This document shows positions 17,701 to 31,600 of a stretch of DNA of 64,000 bases, piece after piece (positions within the stretch are counted from its first letter, which is position 1; each line of letters starts with the position of its first letter). The notes beneath the pieces were generated by a model. It saw only the letters and a list, made by a program, of their open reading frames with translations, was not told the origin of the DNA and ran no database searches. The translations under genes and the position numbers were made by a program. This DNA is from Certhia americana (lineage: Eukaryota > Chordata > Aves > Passeriformes > Certhiidae): positions 20,301,208 through 20,365,207 of the forward strand of contig CM031864.1 in NCBI GenBank assembly GCA_018697195.1, given 5' to 3'.

Positions 17701-20700
17701 TGTTCAGTGCCTTGAATCTTTGCAAGTGAGAAGAAAACAGAAATGAAGAAAGTGGAAAGGGTTTGCAAAGCAAAATTCAAAGGGGAATTTTGTCTTTGGG
17801 AAAAGACTTAGTGAGGTATGTCTGCACTTATAAATACAACAGGGTTCAATGCTGGCCCATAGCCAACTGCAGTGTTTGCTGGTGCCACATACCTTGATTA
17901 CCTTCTCCTTTCATGCCTGGGCATGATTCACGATTCAGTTAGATGGTTTGGACAGGGATGCAGCATTTCAAGAGGGAAAGAACAGTTTTGCCGTGTGGAA
18001 AGGGGCTGTCCCTCAGAGCACAGAAATCAGCTCATCTTCTTTTTATTTAGCAGCATGGCTGTATTTGCATTTGGCAAAGTGCTGTCTTTGGAACTGAGAG
18101 CAAAGGAACCATCTACTGTTTGATTTCTGCTGCATTCTGACAAGCAAGTCTTTGTCTGTTCTTTGTAAATTTACAGCTTTGCATTACAGAAACACTTGGC
18201 AGTATTCTGCTGTATTTCCCAATGCAGATAATCATCAAGACTCACTAATTAAAAGTAAGGTGGGGAGGGTTATCCTGCTGACTTGCCCTTCATCCCACAT
18301 TTCCATACATTCTTTTGGCAAGTCTCCTTTTGGCATGTCACATCATGCTGATACCCTTTTCTAACATATCCCTATCATATTCTCTGTAGAGATGAAATAG
18401 GGAAAAAACCTTCGGAAGTTTAAAGTTGAGCTTACTCCCAGTGGTCTGGCAACACACAGGCTACAGTACTAACCATTAGTTTATAAGATTAACCAGCATG
18501 GCACTGATAATGGCATTTAAAGGCTGTAGCATCTTCCTGTTTGGATCTGCTAATGATTGTGGCATTAACAACATTTCCTTCCTGAGATATAAAGATCTTT
18601 TTCTGTAGGCAGAAAGTCCAAGAAAGAAAATTACATTTCTGTTCAGAAAGCACCACACATTTCCTGCAACATCTTAAAATAATGAGATTTTGTGAATGTG
18701 TCTCATTGCAAGCAAATTCATTTTTAATGTATGCTGCTTCTTGACACCATCCTGGAAGACCTAGTTTACTTTTAAATAGGGATGAAAGCTTACAAGTAGT
18801 GTAAGTGAATATTGAGAAAATTCCATGGGCAATCTTCCCTGCAAGACAGAGGTATTAATCCAAATGCTGTGGCCAAATTCCAGTAGTTAGCTGTGTTGTG
18901 TCCAGCAAAATGCTTCTTGCAATTTCAGCTGGATGCTTAACCTGTTCTAAATGCTCTCTAGTGCTTTGAATACAATGAGCTAGGTGCTGTGCTTCAGCTC
19001 AGTAAAACATGCTGCATTTCAATAGTGGGTAAAACAATGTATGGATGTGCCACAAAGCATGATCCCAGATGCTGTAAAATACTTTTATGTTTAAGTAAGG
19101 GTATAGAAAGCAAACATTTGCTATTTTCTAAGGCTGTAACAAACCTGGAAGTTTCTGAACTGAATAATGCTGAGAAGAACTAAAGATGTTTATTTGGGAA
19201 AGAACTAAAATTGTATTACTTGAAGAAAAATAATAGAGAATATGCCATAAACCTTACTGAAGTTATGACATACTGTTTTTCTTGCTGCCTTTTTAATTTC
19301 CTTTTTGTATTTTACAGAACAAAAATATAATTTTTTAATAATATTTCACTTTAGGGATTCAATTGCTCATTTCTATTAATCTTCCCCTTTACCCTATTTT
19401 TTTTCTTTTTTTTACTGAAATAATTTAAATTAGTTTGTGACCCTGAGGGGTTGAGTTAAATCCATCCTTATAAGGAATGGGTGCTGCCCTCCATAGGGCT
19501 GCTGAGGGCCAGAATACTATTAGCAACTGCAGCTTCACATGGATGAGGAATTTGAGTGTCAAATTTGAAGGTCCAAAGTTTTGTTCCCAGCCCCCAGTGA
19601 GTTAAAAGAGAAATTTATTAAATTGGTGCTGTTGTCTGAAGGTAGTACTGATGGAAATGCACTTTTGTAATGAACAGCAGTGAACAATGCCCAATATAAA
19701 AAAACTCCCAAATGTGTCCCAGATCTTCTGAAGATCAGTGTTCTTATCTCTCAGGCAGTAACAGTGGTTTGCATAAATAAAAACTAATGTTTGATTTTAT
19801 CTTGGCTACCATTTCCCTGAAATTATAAAATGCCAATTTTCTAAGTTTTGATTTGGATGATTGAGATTTCTGCATATGGATGAGAAGCAAGACTGTAAAT
19901 GCTACTCTGAACATGAAACGTTTACAACTTTGTAAAACTCTCAGGAGGAAAGAAAAAGCTGCAGGAAGGAAGAGATAGGAAAAAATTGAACTGAAAAAAC
20001 TGAGACATACTTAGTGGTGAGCTATTAGGGATTACTGCCTCTTTGCTCCTACCTTGTCACTTGAATATACCAAAAGAAAGATGCCTAAAAGACAATTCAA
20101 AGCACCTTTTAAAATAAATTAAGTATTTATGCATGGGCACAGTGGCAGTCATGGCAGTGTGCCCATCCCCAGCCTAGTCATTGTCACCTCAGGCACACTG
20201 CCTGCTGGGTGAAGATTGAGATCCTTCCTTGAGACTTAACAAAATCCTGTACTGGTTAATATTCTTAGTTGCTTCTTTTTAGAGACAAATAAGACCACTG
20301 CTGTTCACACGGCTCGTGATATTCCAGGATCCCAGGCTTAGAAAATGTGTTAGATAACCAGAGATCTTCAAATTGCTTTGAAAGAAGTGATTTGAATTCT
20401 GACTTTCCTTCCTCCAAACCCAGGGGTTTGACTCAGGTGTGGTTGCCACACCACACTGTAGAGTATCAGCACAATGCTCAGAAAAATCCATATGGGCAGC
20501 AGTTAGCAACTATTAGGAGAGACCACATTCTTTTGATTACAAGAGAGCGGTGTACATTGAAAGTTCTCATAAAACTAGCACAGAAAATTGTGAGCCAAAG
20601 TAAACACTGCCATAAATGTAGGTATTTTTCCAAACTTGTGGAAAATGAGACCTGGAGACATAATCTAAACTATGTTCATAATGTAAGTATGTAGCTTTCC

Positions 20701-22614
20701 ACAGTGGTACTTAGAGGTTATTAATTTCAACGCTCGTGGTTCTTTACCCTGTCATGCATTGTCTTTTACCCACTCCTTGTGTCTCTAAAAGAGGCACTGA
20801 ATCCTGTTCTCTGAGTTAGAAAGTTGTGGTCTTGGACTAATACTGGTGGTTTTTCAGCTCCTCCAGACCAGGATTGCAGTAGTTGAGGAGTTGGTGGGAA
20901 ATGGCTGGGCTGTGTAGCACAGAGCAGTGTCTGATACTCCAGGCTGTGACAGTGGAAGAGAACAAAGCTGTTACAGCTCGCTAAGCAGTTCTGACATCAA
21001 ACCCATCAATGACTTAGCCCACACAAAAAAGGCACTTTTCATCTTCCAAATGAAGATGAAAATGTATTCTAAAAAAACCATAACAGTGCACATAAAGTCA
21101 CATTACAGTCATTCTTTTACAGTTGCAGTTTATGACCAAAGGAAACAAGGTCATTCCCAATTTAGGACATGACTGGAATTTTGCAGTTTTGTGGGATTTA
21201 GTGAGCTGGCAACAGTGGAGTATAAATGATGAAGACTCAGGCAATACCCCATCAGAAGCATTCTGTTTACTGACACTCTCCATAACTTAATTTTTGAAAT
21301 GCTTCTTCAACACTTTAAGGCTGTTCTTTTAGCATCTTCAGCACTTAACCCCCATGTACAGCCATAATCCTGTGTTTACAGCATCAAAATTAAAACACCA
21401 CTATTATCTCACAGGAGAAAAATATGAAATGTGTGAGGAGTGAGCATCAATGAACAGCTCAGAAGCAAAGATTTCACTTAAGAGAAAAAGGTTACTGTCC
21501 ACAAGAACTTCAATGCAGGCCTTCTTTCTAGCCTTAATGAGGGGAAATTCACCACTTAAGAATCATAAAGTCAGTGAGTCTTTAAAGGACTGCTTAGCAG
21601 TGTGACTATGAGAATAAAATTCATGGGTAATGCTGGTGAAGTTTTACATAAGCTTTTAGATCTAATTAATAAAAAAGGGCCAAGATTTTGATTAATGAAG
21701 GCATTTACATAACCTTCAAGATTTGATATTAATTTTACAGGGAGATTTAACTAACTTATTAGCAAATGACAGAGAAATTTAATAATATAGTTCTACTAAA
21801 TCTTGTAATTAGTTTCTGCAGCTTGGCTAGCAGTGTTACAGAAAGTAGAGCTATTTGTTCAAGGGCAAAAAATAACTTTGGACACACAACTTGTGCTGGA
21901 GATCCTGAAAGTGTTTTCAGTCCAAAAATACAATTTTAAACACTCGTATCTAAGACCACAAAACAAGAAAAGGAAATTTCAATCAAGCCACTGTACGGTT
22001 CAGACTATAAAGTTCTTATCTGTATTTTATAGCCCTCTGTCCTGACTAAGCAAAAATTCTGTTCTGAGTTTTTGCCTTGCATTAGTGTATATCTAGCCAA
22101 GATTCCCATCTCTTGCTTCTAAAAAGCACCAAGAGATGCAACAATAAAAGTAAAAGCTACTAACATGAAAAGGAAAAAAAAAAATCTTAGCCAATTTGTC
22201 AAAGTGCTTGTGGTGTTAAGGCAATTAAATAGCATTAAAAAAGCACTAAGGCCCATAATTGTTAGCTTTGAAAATCCATTCTAGATTTATAGCTAAAATA
22301 AAATGATTTAAAATCTATATAAAGAAGATGGTTTGACAGAGATAAGAAGTTGCTGAAGATAATATTGCGGAACTCAAAAGTGGAAAACTGAAGAAACTGC
22401 ATTTCACACATACTTTTTTTTATTGACTTTTTGCTTTTGATGGAATAACAAATCATTGCTTATTTGTTTTCTTATGAATACAACAGAGTCAATCTGTCAC
22501 AAATAAGGAGAAAAGTGATTCCAGATGGAATCTACCTCAGCCAGTACTTTGGGAAAATATTTGTCTTCTTTGGGGCCAGATGGAATGCCACAGGGCTATT
22601 TGCAAGAATTAGGT

Positions 22615-22675
22615 TTTGGTGTTTGGTTTTTTTGTTTGTGTGGTTTTTTTTGGTTTTTTTTTTTTTTTTTTTTTT
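22615..22675. repeat. T/G-rich low-complexity tract ending in T22
   Basis: Runs of T separated by GG (GGTTTTTTTGTTTGTGTGG and similar) ending in T22. Low complexity; the open frames across it are artefacts. Confidence 0.9.
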
Positions 22676-25600
22676 ATGTAGCATAGAATGAGGAAAAAAA
22701 GAAGGTGAAAATACATTCTCTAGGATGAAAATATGGCTGCTGCAGGGAAACACCTCCTGTCTCTGTTCCTACTTCATGTAAGCTCTCTTGTGGTCAAGGG
22801 GAAAGACAGGCAGGCACATTAATACAGGATTTTAGCAGGGGACCATCAGGAATAACAGGAAAACTTGCCTAATGAGCAGGCAGTAACAGACAATTTAAAA
22901 GACACTGGCTTTTTCAGTAGAAATAAGCCCCAAGAAACCAGGCATTAGTTTGTTGCAGCTTCTCAGCTACTTTAGACTGTTTAGGAAACAGACTTCTGCA
23001 GGTCTTATATCTGATGCAAGGAATGGCAACTTTAGCCTGAAGACTGCTAATAATACTTTCCTAAATTATCCCTGTTGGGAGATCTTTTAGTTTTACTACA
23101 ACACACACATTTTACAAATAATACAAGTAATTTCCTGAAGGGCACGTCAATGAAACTCAACTTGAATTTATACCACATTTCCTTGGAAAGATTTAAGGGG
23201 AGTTTTAAAATAAAGTGCTAAATTTTAGCTCTGCAGTAACTTAATTACATGACAGTCACTCTGCAGACAGTTTTTGCTCATTATAGTCAAAATCAGTTTA
23301 AAGGGCAAGCGTGACCTGCATGATTTACACCAGAACTCTATCACAATCCTTGTGGTCTGGATACATTACCTTTGCTCACATTGTTAAATTCTGCTCTGGA
23401 TTGTGAGATTTTTGATATATTGTTCAGTGAACTCAAGATACAAAGAATTTCATGAGTTAAAGGGAAACTCAGTAGATAAAGTTTGTGACATGCCCATTTT
23501 TCACCCATAGTACAAATTAAAAATATTCTGATACATTTAAAATATTAAATTTATCATTGGGGATTTTATTATATGACAGATATAAAAAGAAATGTCTTTT
23601 AATCATTAATTAATAGGTGAAAGACAAGTCCTTAGGTTGTAAATGATTTTTTGATCCTCGTGAACTTGTCAATCAAGACACTTCACATAAATTCAATGGC
23701 TTATTAGTAAGAAGAATGGATATTTTTGGCCAAGCAACAAATTCTTTTTCAACGCATTTAGAATAAATATCAGCTTGGGCATTTTATTTCTTTTGAAAAA
23801 TGATAGAGACCTGAAATACATTTATTTTGTTGCTTGACAAGTTACTTATACCCACAGTCTATGGGCATGCTCCAGTGCCTGGAAAGCAGGCTACAAAAAC
23901 ACACCTAAATGGGGACGTTCAAGCAACCTTGTTTTATCCTGAATTCTACCCTCATGTTTTGCTGCTGGCAGTCGTCCACGTTTGTTTGTTGTTAAGTTAC
24001 ATGTCTGAGCTATACAGAAGCTGTTTGCAGCTCTTGTATATTTTTGATTCTTTAGAACTCCTGGTTCTGGCTTCTTAAGCCTCATAAATTGTTGATTTTT
24101 CCCTTTAGCAAACCATTTTCTCTATCTGTTGGTTCAGTGAATGATAAAACTTCCTAAAAATTTTTCCTGGCACATATAGATACATGTACCTAGAACACTC
24201 CCTTAATGTGTACCAATTTTCTGTGCTGCAGTTTGCTTTCTGGGTTAGAACAACTGAGTTCAGATGAGATTCACAGATAAGGATCTCTTTGCAGAAGAAC
24301 TCTGGCTCCACATTTTCTATCCTCCCTTTCAGGGTCAAGGACTCTCCTAGGAGTTGGAGCTTGAGGGTACCTGTATTAATTAACTGAGGTATCAGACTGT
24401 AGAGTTAGCTTTGATAAATCCTAGCAGTATCATAAGCCTCCCCAGTTTGGACTTCCCTCATTGTTCCTTGAGGGTATAATGAATTACCAATAAATAAATT
24501 TTGGACTGTGCACTATGTGTAGACCAGATAGGAAAACACAAATTAGTATCTCAATCAGTGTTCCTTGAAGACTTCAATTTCTGCTATGAATTCCCAGATG
24601 TACAGGAAATGTCACAGCTATAAATCCCTTGAGCTGATCAGCAGTCTCAGAGACAGAATATATTGGATTTGGAAATATTTCTTTCAAAATGTAACAAGAT
24701 CAGGTAACACACCAGAGCAAGAAGGCAGAACGGAGGAGATAAAACCCCTGGTTTAAAAGGCAGATGAGAATTCAGCTTTTACCTCAGGAACACTGTGCTC
24801 TAGAGATAAAGCTGGAAAGCCAAGGTTGAATGTATAATGCAAATGCCATCTAGATACAAATGTCATTTTATGTTTTTACTCTTTCTCTTTGCACTTTGAG
24901 TCTCAGAGGAATTTGTGTTTAATTTGGAAGATATTGTTCCTGCATTGCTGCAAGTTTATGTTGTCCTGGACTTGGGAAGGATACTAGAATCTAATAAAAC
25001 CAGTTTAGGAATGAGGGTTGGGAATCAGTAGGTGCAAGAGATTCAAATTAAAAAAAGGTAAAATCTCTTGCTTTGACTCAAAAGTGAGGTATCAGAAGTC
25101 AGATACATTAAGCAGGGAGCAAATGAAGTCTCTAGTGCAGCTTGCTTGGCAGTCAAAAGAATGTTATTATAATAGCTTTTTAGTGGAGTGGAAACATCCA
25201 ATTTCCCCGAAGACCAATCTGGTTTACCAGTGCAGGCTTTCTGACTTCATATTCTAATGCTTACTTCACAAGATGCCTCATTTCTCCTTATGTAAAGAAT
25301 TGGAAACAACATTGTTTCAGAGCACAAAGTGCAAGTGCTGCTCCATTAGATAAAAGAATTCTCAAGGAACTTTAAAATAATAAAAAAGAGAAAACTGGCC
25401 CTACAGTCTGCATGTAAAAATTTCAGATTTTAAATATGAGATGCCTCTAGAAATCATAATTAAATATTATTTATCTCTAAGACAATCTGTGGAAAATAGT
25501 GTGGCTGATATGACAATACAGACCCTTTAAAAATGCAATAGAAACTGAAAGGGCTGACAGTTGGGAATATCAGTATCTTAGAAAAGCAAAGCACCCCTAA

Positions 25601-28600
25601 ACAAGAATGTGCTTTATCAGATGTTGAGGGACTGATTATATTTCCAAATTACTGAATGCTGACTTATGCCAAAGGCCTAAGAACTGCAACATAGCTGTAA
25701 CACAGTACACTGTTTTATGAATTCTGAATGTAACTATCAGGATAAAAGCCTTTCAGCATTCTATACAGACAGTTATGTAGCTGCACCAAGTCAGACTTCA
25801 GTAATTACGAAGAATCTAAGGCAATTCAGTCTGTATTCATATTGTAATTTAGGCCTTCTGGGTTGGCAAACAGTTGTCTGCAATCTATTGTAAGAGAGGA
25901 AACAAGAAAAAAAATACTTCACATGCTAATATAAGATTAAAGAAGAAAGCAAAGAAGAAGAATACAAATAAAAATAGCAGATTAAACTGAACAAGATAAT
26001 ATTCTTTGTTCCTTATTCTACATGATCCTTTCTTAAGACTTTTTCTCAGTCTAGTTTGGTGCTCCTACTGGGTAATACATTTATGTTCTGCCAAAGAAAA
26101 CTGAGCTCTTTCCCAGAGAGAGCAGGACAGAAGGGTAGGAAAGAAGGCTGACAAAAATCAAGAAACAGGAGCTTTCTGATTTGTGTTAGGATGCTTTGGG
26201 ACTCTCTAGCTGTCCTGCAGTGTCTGGGAAGGGATATCAGAGCATGAAGATCTCTCTGGATTACATGAATCTCTTGCTCACTGTCTTTCTGGACTTCTGA
26301 GGCATTTGTTGGCATCACAGGCTGCACTCGGCTCTGCGTTATGCTGCAATAAGCAGGGACTCCTGGCAACACCAAGGCTGCAGTAGCAAGTGATTTATGA
26401 CCATGTCAGTCCTCTTCTGGTGTTTTTACTGGATACATGTCAGAGGGTTCTGAAAGGTAAACCTGTAATTTTTAGGAAAATGCAGCAGAAATGTCAGGCT
26501 CTAGCACTGAGATACAAATTTAAGGGAAAAGGACTGGTGTGTTATTGTCTCTCCTGAGTTCCTTATCAGCTGCAAAGGAGTGTGCACATTCCACTAAAAA
26601 TCTTGTGTACAGTGGTGCTTTTTGATGTTTTTTTATTCCATACATGGAAGAATCACATTATTGTGGACTGATTTAGTTTCACTGAAGGACAAAAGAATGT
26701 AAATATGACTAAAAATTTTTATGGCTCAGTGAAACATCTATTGTTCTTATCAACAACTGGAGAGAATTTTCTATATGAATTATTTAATCCCTGAAACTTG
26801 GAGAGAAAATCTCATATTTCACCTTATGGAACCCTACTGATTGTTATTTCAGCACTTATTTTTGCCTACTTATGACAGAGGTTCATAGATATTCTCTAAC
26901 CAAAGGAGTATGTGTAAGACTCTGAACATGGTTTCTGCCTCTGCTCTTGAAGTAATACGCAAATTGCCAATTAATCTTTGAAAAGAACACTTAGATTTGA
27001 GAAACCTCTACTGCAGCTTTTTAAAGAGTTTTATAAAATATAATCTGAATCTATAAAACTGTGTCATACTTTCCATCAATTAGTACATTCTACTTGCAAT
27101 GTTACCAAGTATCATTGACTCCACAGGTATCTGTGTTTAGTGGGTTTCTGAGACAGGAGACTGAGGTAAAGCTTTCCAGGCGAGTCCATCCTGTGCTGTA
27201 CTGAAGAGTAGAGCACTTCAGAGGACAGCAACACCCCCACTTTCTGAACCCAGACCTTGCACAGTGCTGAAGGAGGGATGCTCAGCTTGTTTTAATAGAA
27301 GCAGCATCCTGTTGGTTGAAATAGAAGGGCTCTTCTAAGAAACCTTCTTAGGAAATCAGGGTAATATCCCCTCTTTGGACTAAGTTTTTAAAAGTCACAA
27401 TGTAAGTCATCATTTTTTGTAACTGAGACAACACTAACAAAGGAGTTAATGAACTGGAAGTGATAAAAAGCCTGAAGGGGAACATAAGGAATGCCAGATA
27501 TCTTTAGAATAACATTCTTGAACTACAGGCTGCACATAATTTGTGACATTTGATCAAGCACTACTTTCCTTTACTTTTTATTTTCCTTTTTTTTTTTTTT
27601 CGCCTATCTTTTCCATAGCACAGTATTTAGATCTGCTCAATCACACCTGCACATTCCATCAGCCAGCTCCACACACAGTTACAAGTTAGGAGGACAGAAA
27701 ACTCTGAAATGCTCAGACAATTAATTCACTGTTTTTGAAGACTTTAGAGCAACAGGGAAGAGATGCATGGTGTGAAGTTTACAACTCTTAGTTTCAGACA
27801 AATGTGTTCATTTTACTTTTGAGAAAATGCTCTTATAACATCATCTGTCACCATAAAGCACTCACATTTTGGCTGTATTTCTAGGATGATGCAGGGCTAA
27901 GAGATTATGATGCAAGTATGGTAAATTGTTCTGTTTTGGAGGAATGGATTAAAGAAATTTTGAAGCTTCTGTTTCTAGTTTATCTTCTATGATTCTGTGA
28001 GTGTTCTGATGAAGGTAGGGAGTACAAGATTTGTTTCTGGGTGGAGGGAGTGAACTGGCAAGGAGAAAAATCTCTGAAGTACTTAGGAGACTTTTTGCAT
28101 TTAATTTGAAACTAAAGTGGGGGGATAGGATCCCTCAAAACACCATTAAAATGAGCAATGTTTTTAGAGGGCAGCAGAGTGACAGAAAATGAGCTCTTTT
28201 GAGCTGACAAGAAGCTGAGGCTAATGTCAGAAAGTATTGATTAGGCTCTGGTCCACTAAAAGCAGTCAAACAGAACAATGGTGGGATCTTAGCACATGTA
28301 AGGTAGCTGTGCCTCTTAGCTGTGCCCCCTTAAATCAGTAGTTAAAGTTTAGAGTCTTTTTAAGGACACTGTTTCATTTAAATCTTTACTTTGTGTTTGT
28401 ATGTGAGCTCAGACTACTAAGTGCAGAGAAGGCATAATGAAGGCTAATAGAACTCTTGGGTTCATGCAACTCACATGAATTAGAAATTATTTACTAAGAG
28501 AAGGCTCACCAAAATCAAATCTAAAAATACTTCATGCAGAGTTCAAAACAGGCTAAATATCACTTCCAGACAGCTGCAATGCAATGCATTTGCCAAAATG

Positions 28601-31600
28601 AGATAAAATACATGCCAAGTAAGTGTCAGAGTGAACAAAGGAAGGGTCCCTCCTGTGTCCCTTTATCAATACTTTTTCTTCCACGTTATTCTTTTTGTAA
28701 ATGGGGAAGGAATAAGAAAGGAAAGAACAAGAAACATTAAAAACCAAAATGAGTTCTGGACCAGTCTTTCCCTCCTCTCATTGGTACAGGAGTACATATA
28801 CTCCTGAAATCTCATAATCTGAAGTCAAACACAACAAACATCATTCTCCTTCTTATTTTGGTAAACACTTGGAAGTATTATGAACTTGGCATCATATTGT
28901 GAGATCAGCTGAGTGACTGCTAAGGAGAAATGAGCCCTGTTCTTTTGTTCTTCCCACAGGGAGCTACAGAGAATTTCAGAATAGGGAGGAATACAAAAAC
29001 AATTGTCTTCCCAAGATAATATGCCATTGCAAATGAGACAGTGTGACAAGAATACTAAATACTTTCTTTTGTTATTAGCAATAAGTAACATCTTTGGGAT
29101 TAAAGGGGGAAACAATTCTTTCTTTGTGCTGTTCATATAATAGTAAACCAATCTAATGATCATTGAAAATTGTATCCCCAGGGTATAATTTGGAAGTAGA
29201 TGACCTATATAGTTTCCAAAGGCTTTCTTTACAATTTTATAAAGAGAGAAAGAATGCCTCATTTCATCTGGAAATGAGTAGTACTCTACATGCTAGAAAA
29301 GCTTGAAGGTTCTGGAACACAATTTTCATTAGGAACAAGGGTCACTTGACAAATAATTCTACTGCACTTTCATCTTTTCAGGTTCAGTCAGTAGAGAGCA
29401 GACTAAGAGTACAGTGAGGGTTTCCTGACAGGCATGCTGTGGAAACTCCTCGGAGGGGGAAGCTTCCCCAAAAGTGCAGATCATCAGCCATCTAAGTGCC
29501 ATGGGAGCTTCTCAGAGGGACTCCACAAAACTGCTTCATAAGGGTTAATCTTAGGTTATCCAAGCTTGGGTTCTTCGGTCAACCAAATCTGAATTCACAA
29601 AAAGCATTTAAGTATAAAACAAGTCTGACTGAATTATTTTCCATTTCATTGTGTTTCAAATTTCTTCTTAATTCCTCTTTGATAATACTGATTTTAGTTT
29701 AGACAGCAAGTTTAACCTAAGGATGTCATAATATTTTAATGTGTTCAGTCCAGCCTAACAACAAAGAGGAATTCTAAAATCCTGTTATTTTCATGTGATA
29801 TGAAGAATGCGTGTTCTTGTCCCAGATATGAACCTACAGATAAATTGCTAAAACCCTGGAGTGACAGCAAGGGAGGTAGAACTGTGAGTGAACTCTATTG
29901 ATTGTAATTGAATACACCAGTGGAGAAATCTAGCCTGTGAGGTGCAGATTTGGTATAATTAAAATATAACTTGTGTCCAGGGAAGTAGCACATTACATGC
30001 TATTTCACAAGGTATGGAGAATATAAATGCACGTGAGACATCACATAAATGCAATTTGTTTCTAGATTGAATACAATAAATACTAAACACTAGGTAACAA
30101 CATATTCTCTCACCATTACAGAGGGTAAAGGTAATCATATATTAATAATGTGAAGCAACTGTTATGCAGAGCTAAATCCCTAAATTCTTACTCAGTTAGA
30201 CAGGATAAGGATTAGAGAATTTTCTTCCATATTGCCTCTTTACCAAACCTAGTTACTTGGTTACAAGTGTGCATGGTAAAAGACATTATCTGTCCCTGTG
30301 CCCAGAAAGAACGGAACCATTCTCTTTTTCACACTCTGTTATTGCACTGTTGTCAGATTAGTCCCTGAAAATGGAGCTTAAAAAAAAAACAAACCCAAAA
30401 GCATGAATTCTAACTACCATATCTGTGTTTTGTAGATATCCAGTCCTGAAATGAAACAGAATCTGCATGATAACTCACACAAAAATGATGAACAAAATCC
30501 TTACTGAATATAAATGATGTTTAGTTCCATAAACATTTCTCTGTGTGAAATGCAACTCTAAGTGTACTTCAAGGTGGTTGCTAATGATGACTCAAAGCAT
30601 TAAAAGTCACTGTATTATGCAAGTGTTATCTGACTTCTCAAAAATTACAGAGGCACATTGTGTCTTCTGACATCTAGGACTAACCCTGAAGTGACTGTCT
30701 TCAGCCTGGTACCTAGTTTACACCACTAAGGATGTCACAATTTTGTTCTCTGGAAACGGCTTTTGTTCATTGGTTCACCAGAAAAATGGAATGAAGATAC
30801 TCAGTATTATTTTCTTATCTTTCCAAACATAAAAGACAAATCACTATTGTTTAGGGCAGAATAAAATCTTTCTATGTGCTTGATCAGCTCAGAGTAATCT
30901 GTAATAATGGATGTGTTTGCTGGAATATGTTGGTTTATTTGAACATTAAGCTTTACCAGAATGAAATATTTATGGAGTTTTATTTAGCTAATGATGAACA
31001 GGGAGTAAATTGCAGCATGATTTTCTTCGTTAAAAAGGTTTCAAGGAGAGGAAAAAAGGCAATTAAGAATTCCACTACACAGAAAACAGACTTCAATACT
31101 AGAATGGATCCTCACTCAGCCAGACTTCTCTGAGAACCTCTGGTGACAGAGATGATGCAAAAATGTCTTGTAGTTTCAGCTTAGTGAGGAGGAGGGAAGG
31201 AAGAAAATGGGGGCAAGGATATTAAATAATGGTGGGCAGATTTTGTCTTACCTAACTTTTCAGGGCTGTGCTGATGTCAGCCCAGGCACAGCCAGTAATT
31301 ACTGGCTTGGGGATGTCAGGATCACTCTAGACTCAGTAATTACCACAAAATTACAACTTGGTATTTAGTTAGGGTGAGATCTTCAACTGGTATAACTTGT
31401 TTGACTTCTGACAGTGCTCAGGGGCTGCAGCATCTCTCAATTAGAAACAGAGACCAGAGATAAGGCCATAAGTCAATCCTCAGCCTTTGCCACTTCCCTG
31501 CTGCAGTGCAATAGTGGTTGCAACTATCCTGGTCCTCATGCAGAAACACTGGCCTAGGAGTCCTAACACACTGTAATTGAACTTCACACTCCAGCACATT

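Noticed and set aside
20133..20166. Inverted repeat ATGGGCACA...TGTGCCCAT
   Set aside because: Only 9-bp arms with a 16-nt spacer and internal GGCAGT repeats; expected occasionally by chance in a window this long.
27984..28000. TCTATGATTCTGTGAG, resembling the CR1 terminal octamers
   Set aside because: No CR1 body is recognisable upstream, so two octamer-like words are not enough.
28787..28806. Hairpin CAGGAGTA-CATA-TACTCCTG
   Set aside because: Eight-base arms are common by chance at this length of sequence, with no context to support a role.
28825..29262. 145-codon minus-strand open frame in the OLFM3 intron
   Set aside because: No family recognised and composition like translated intron; treated as chance.
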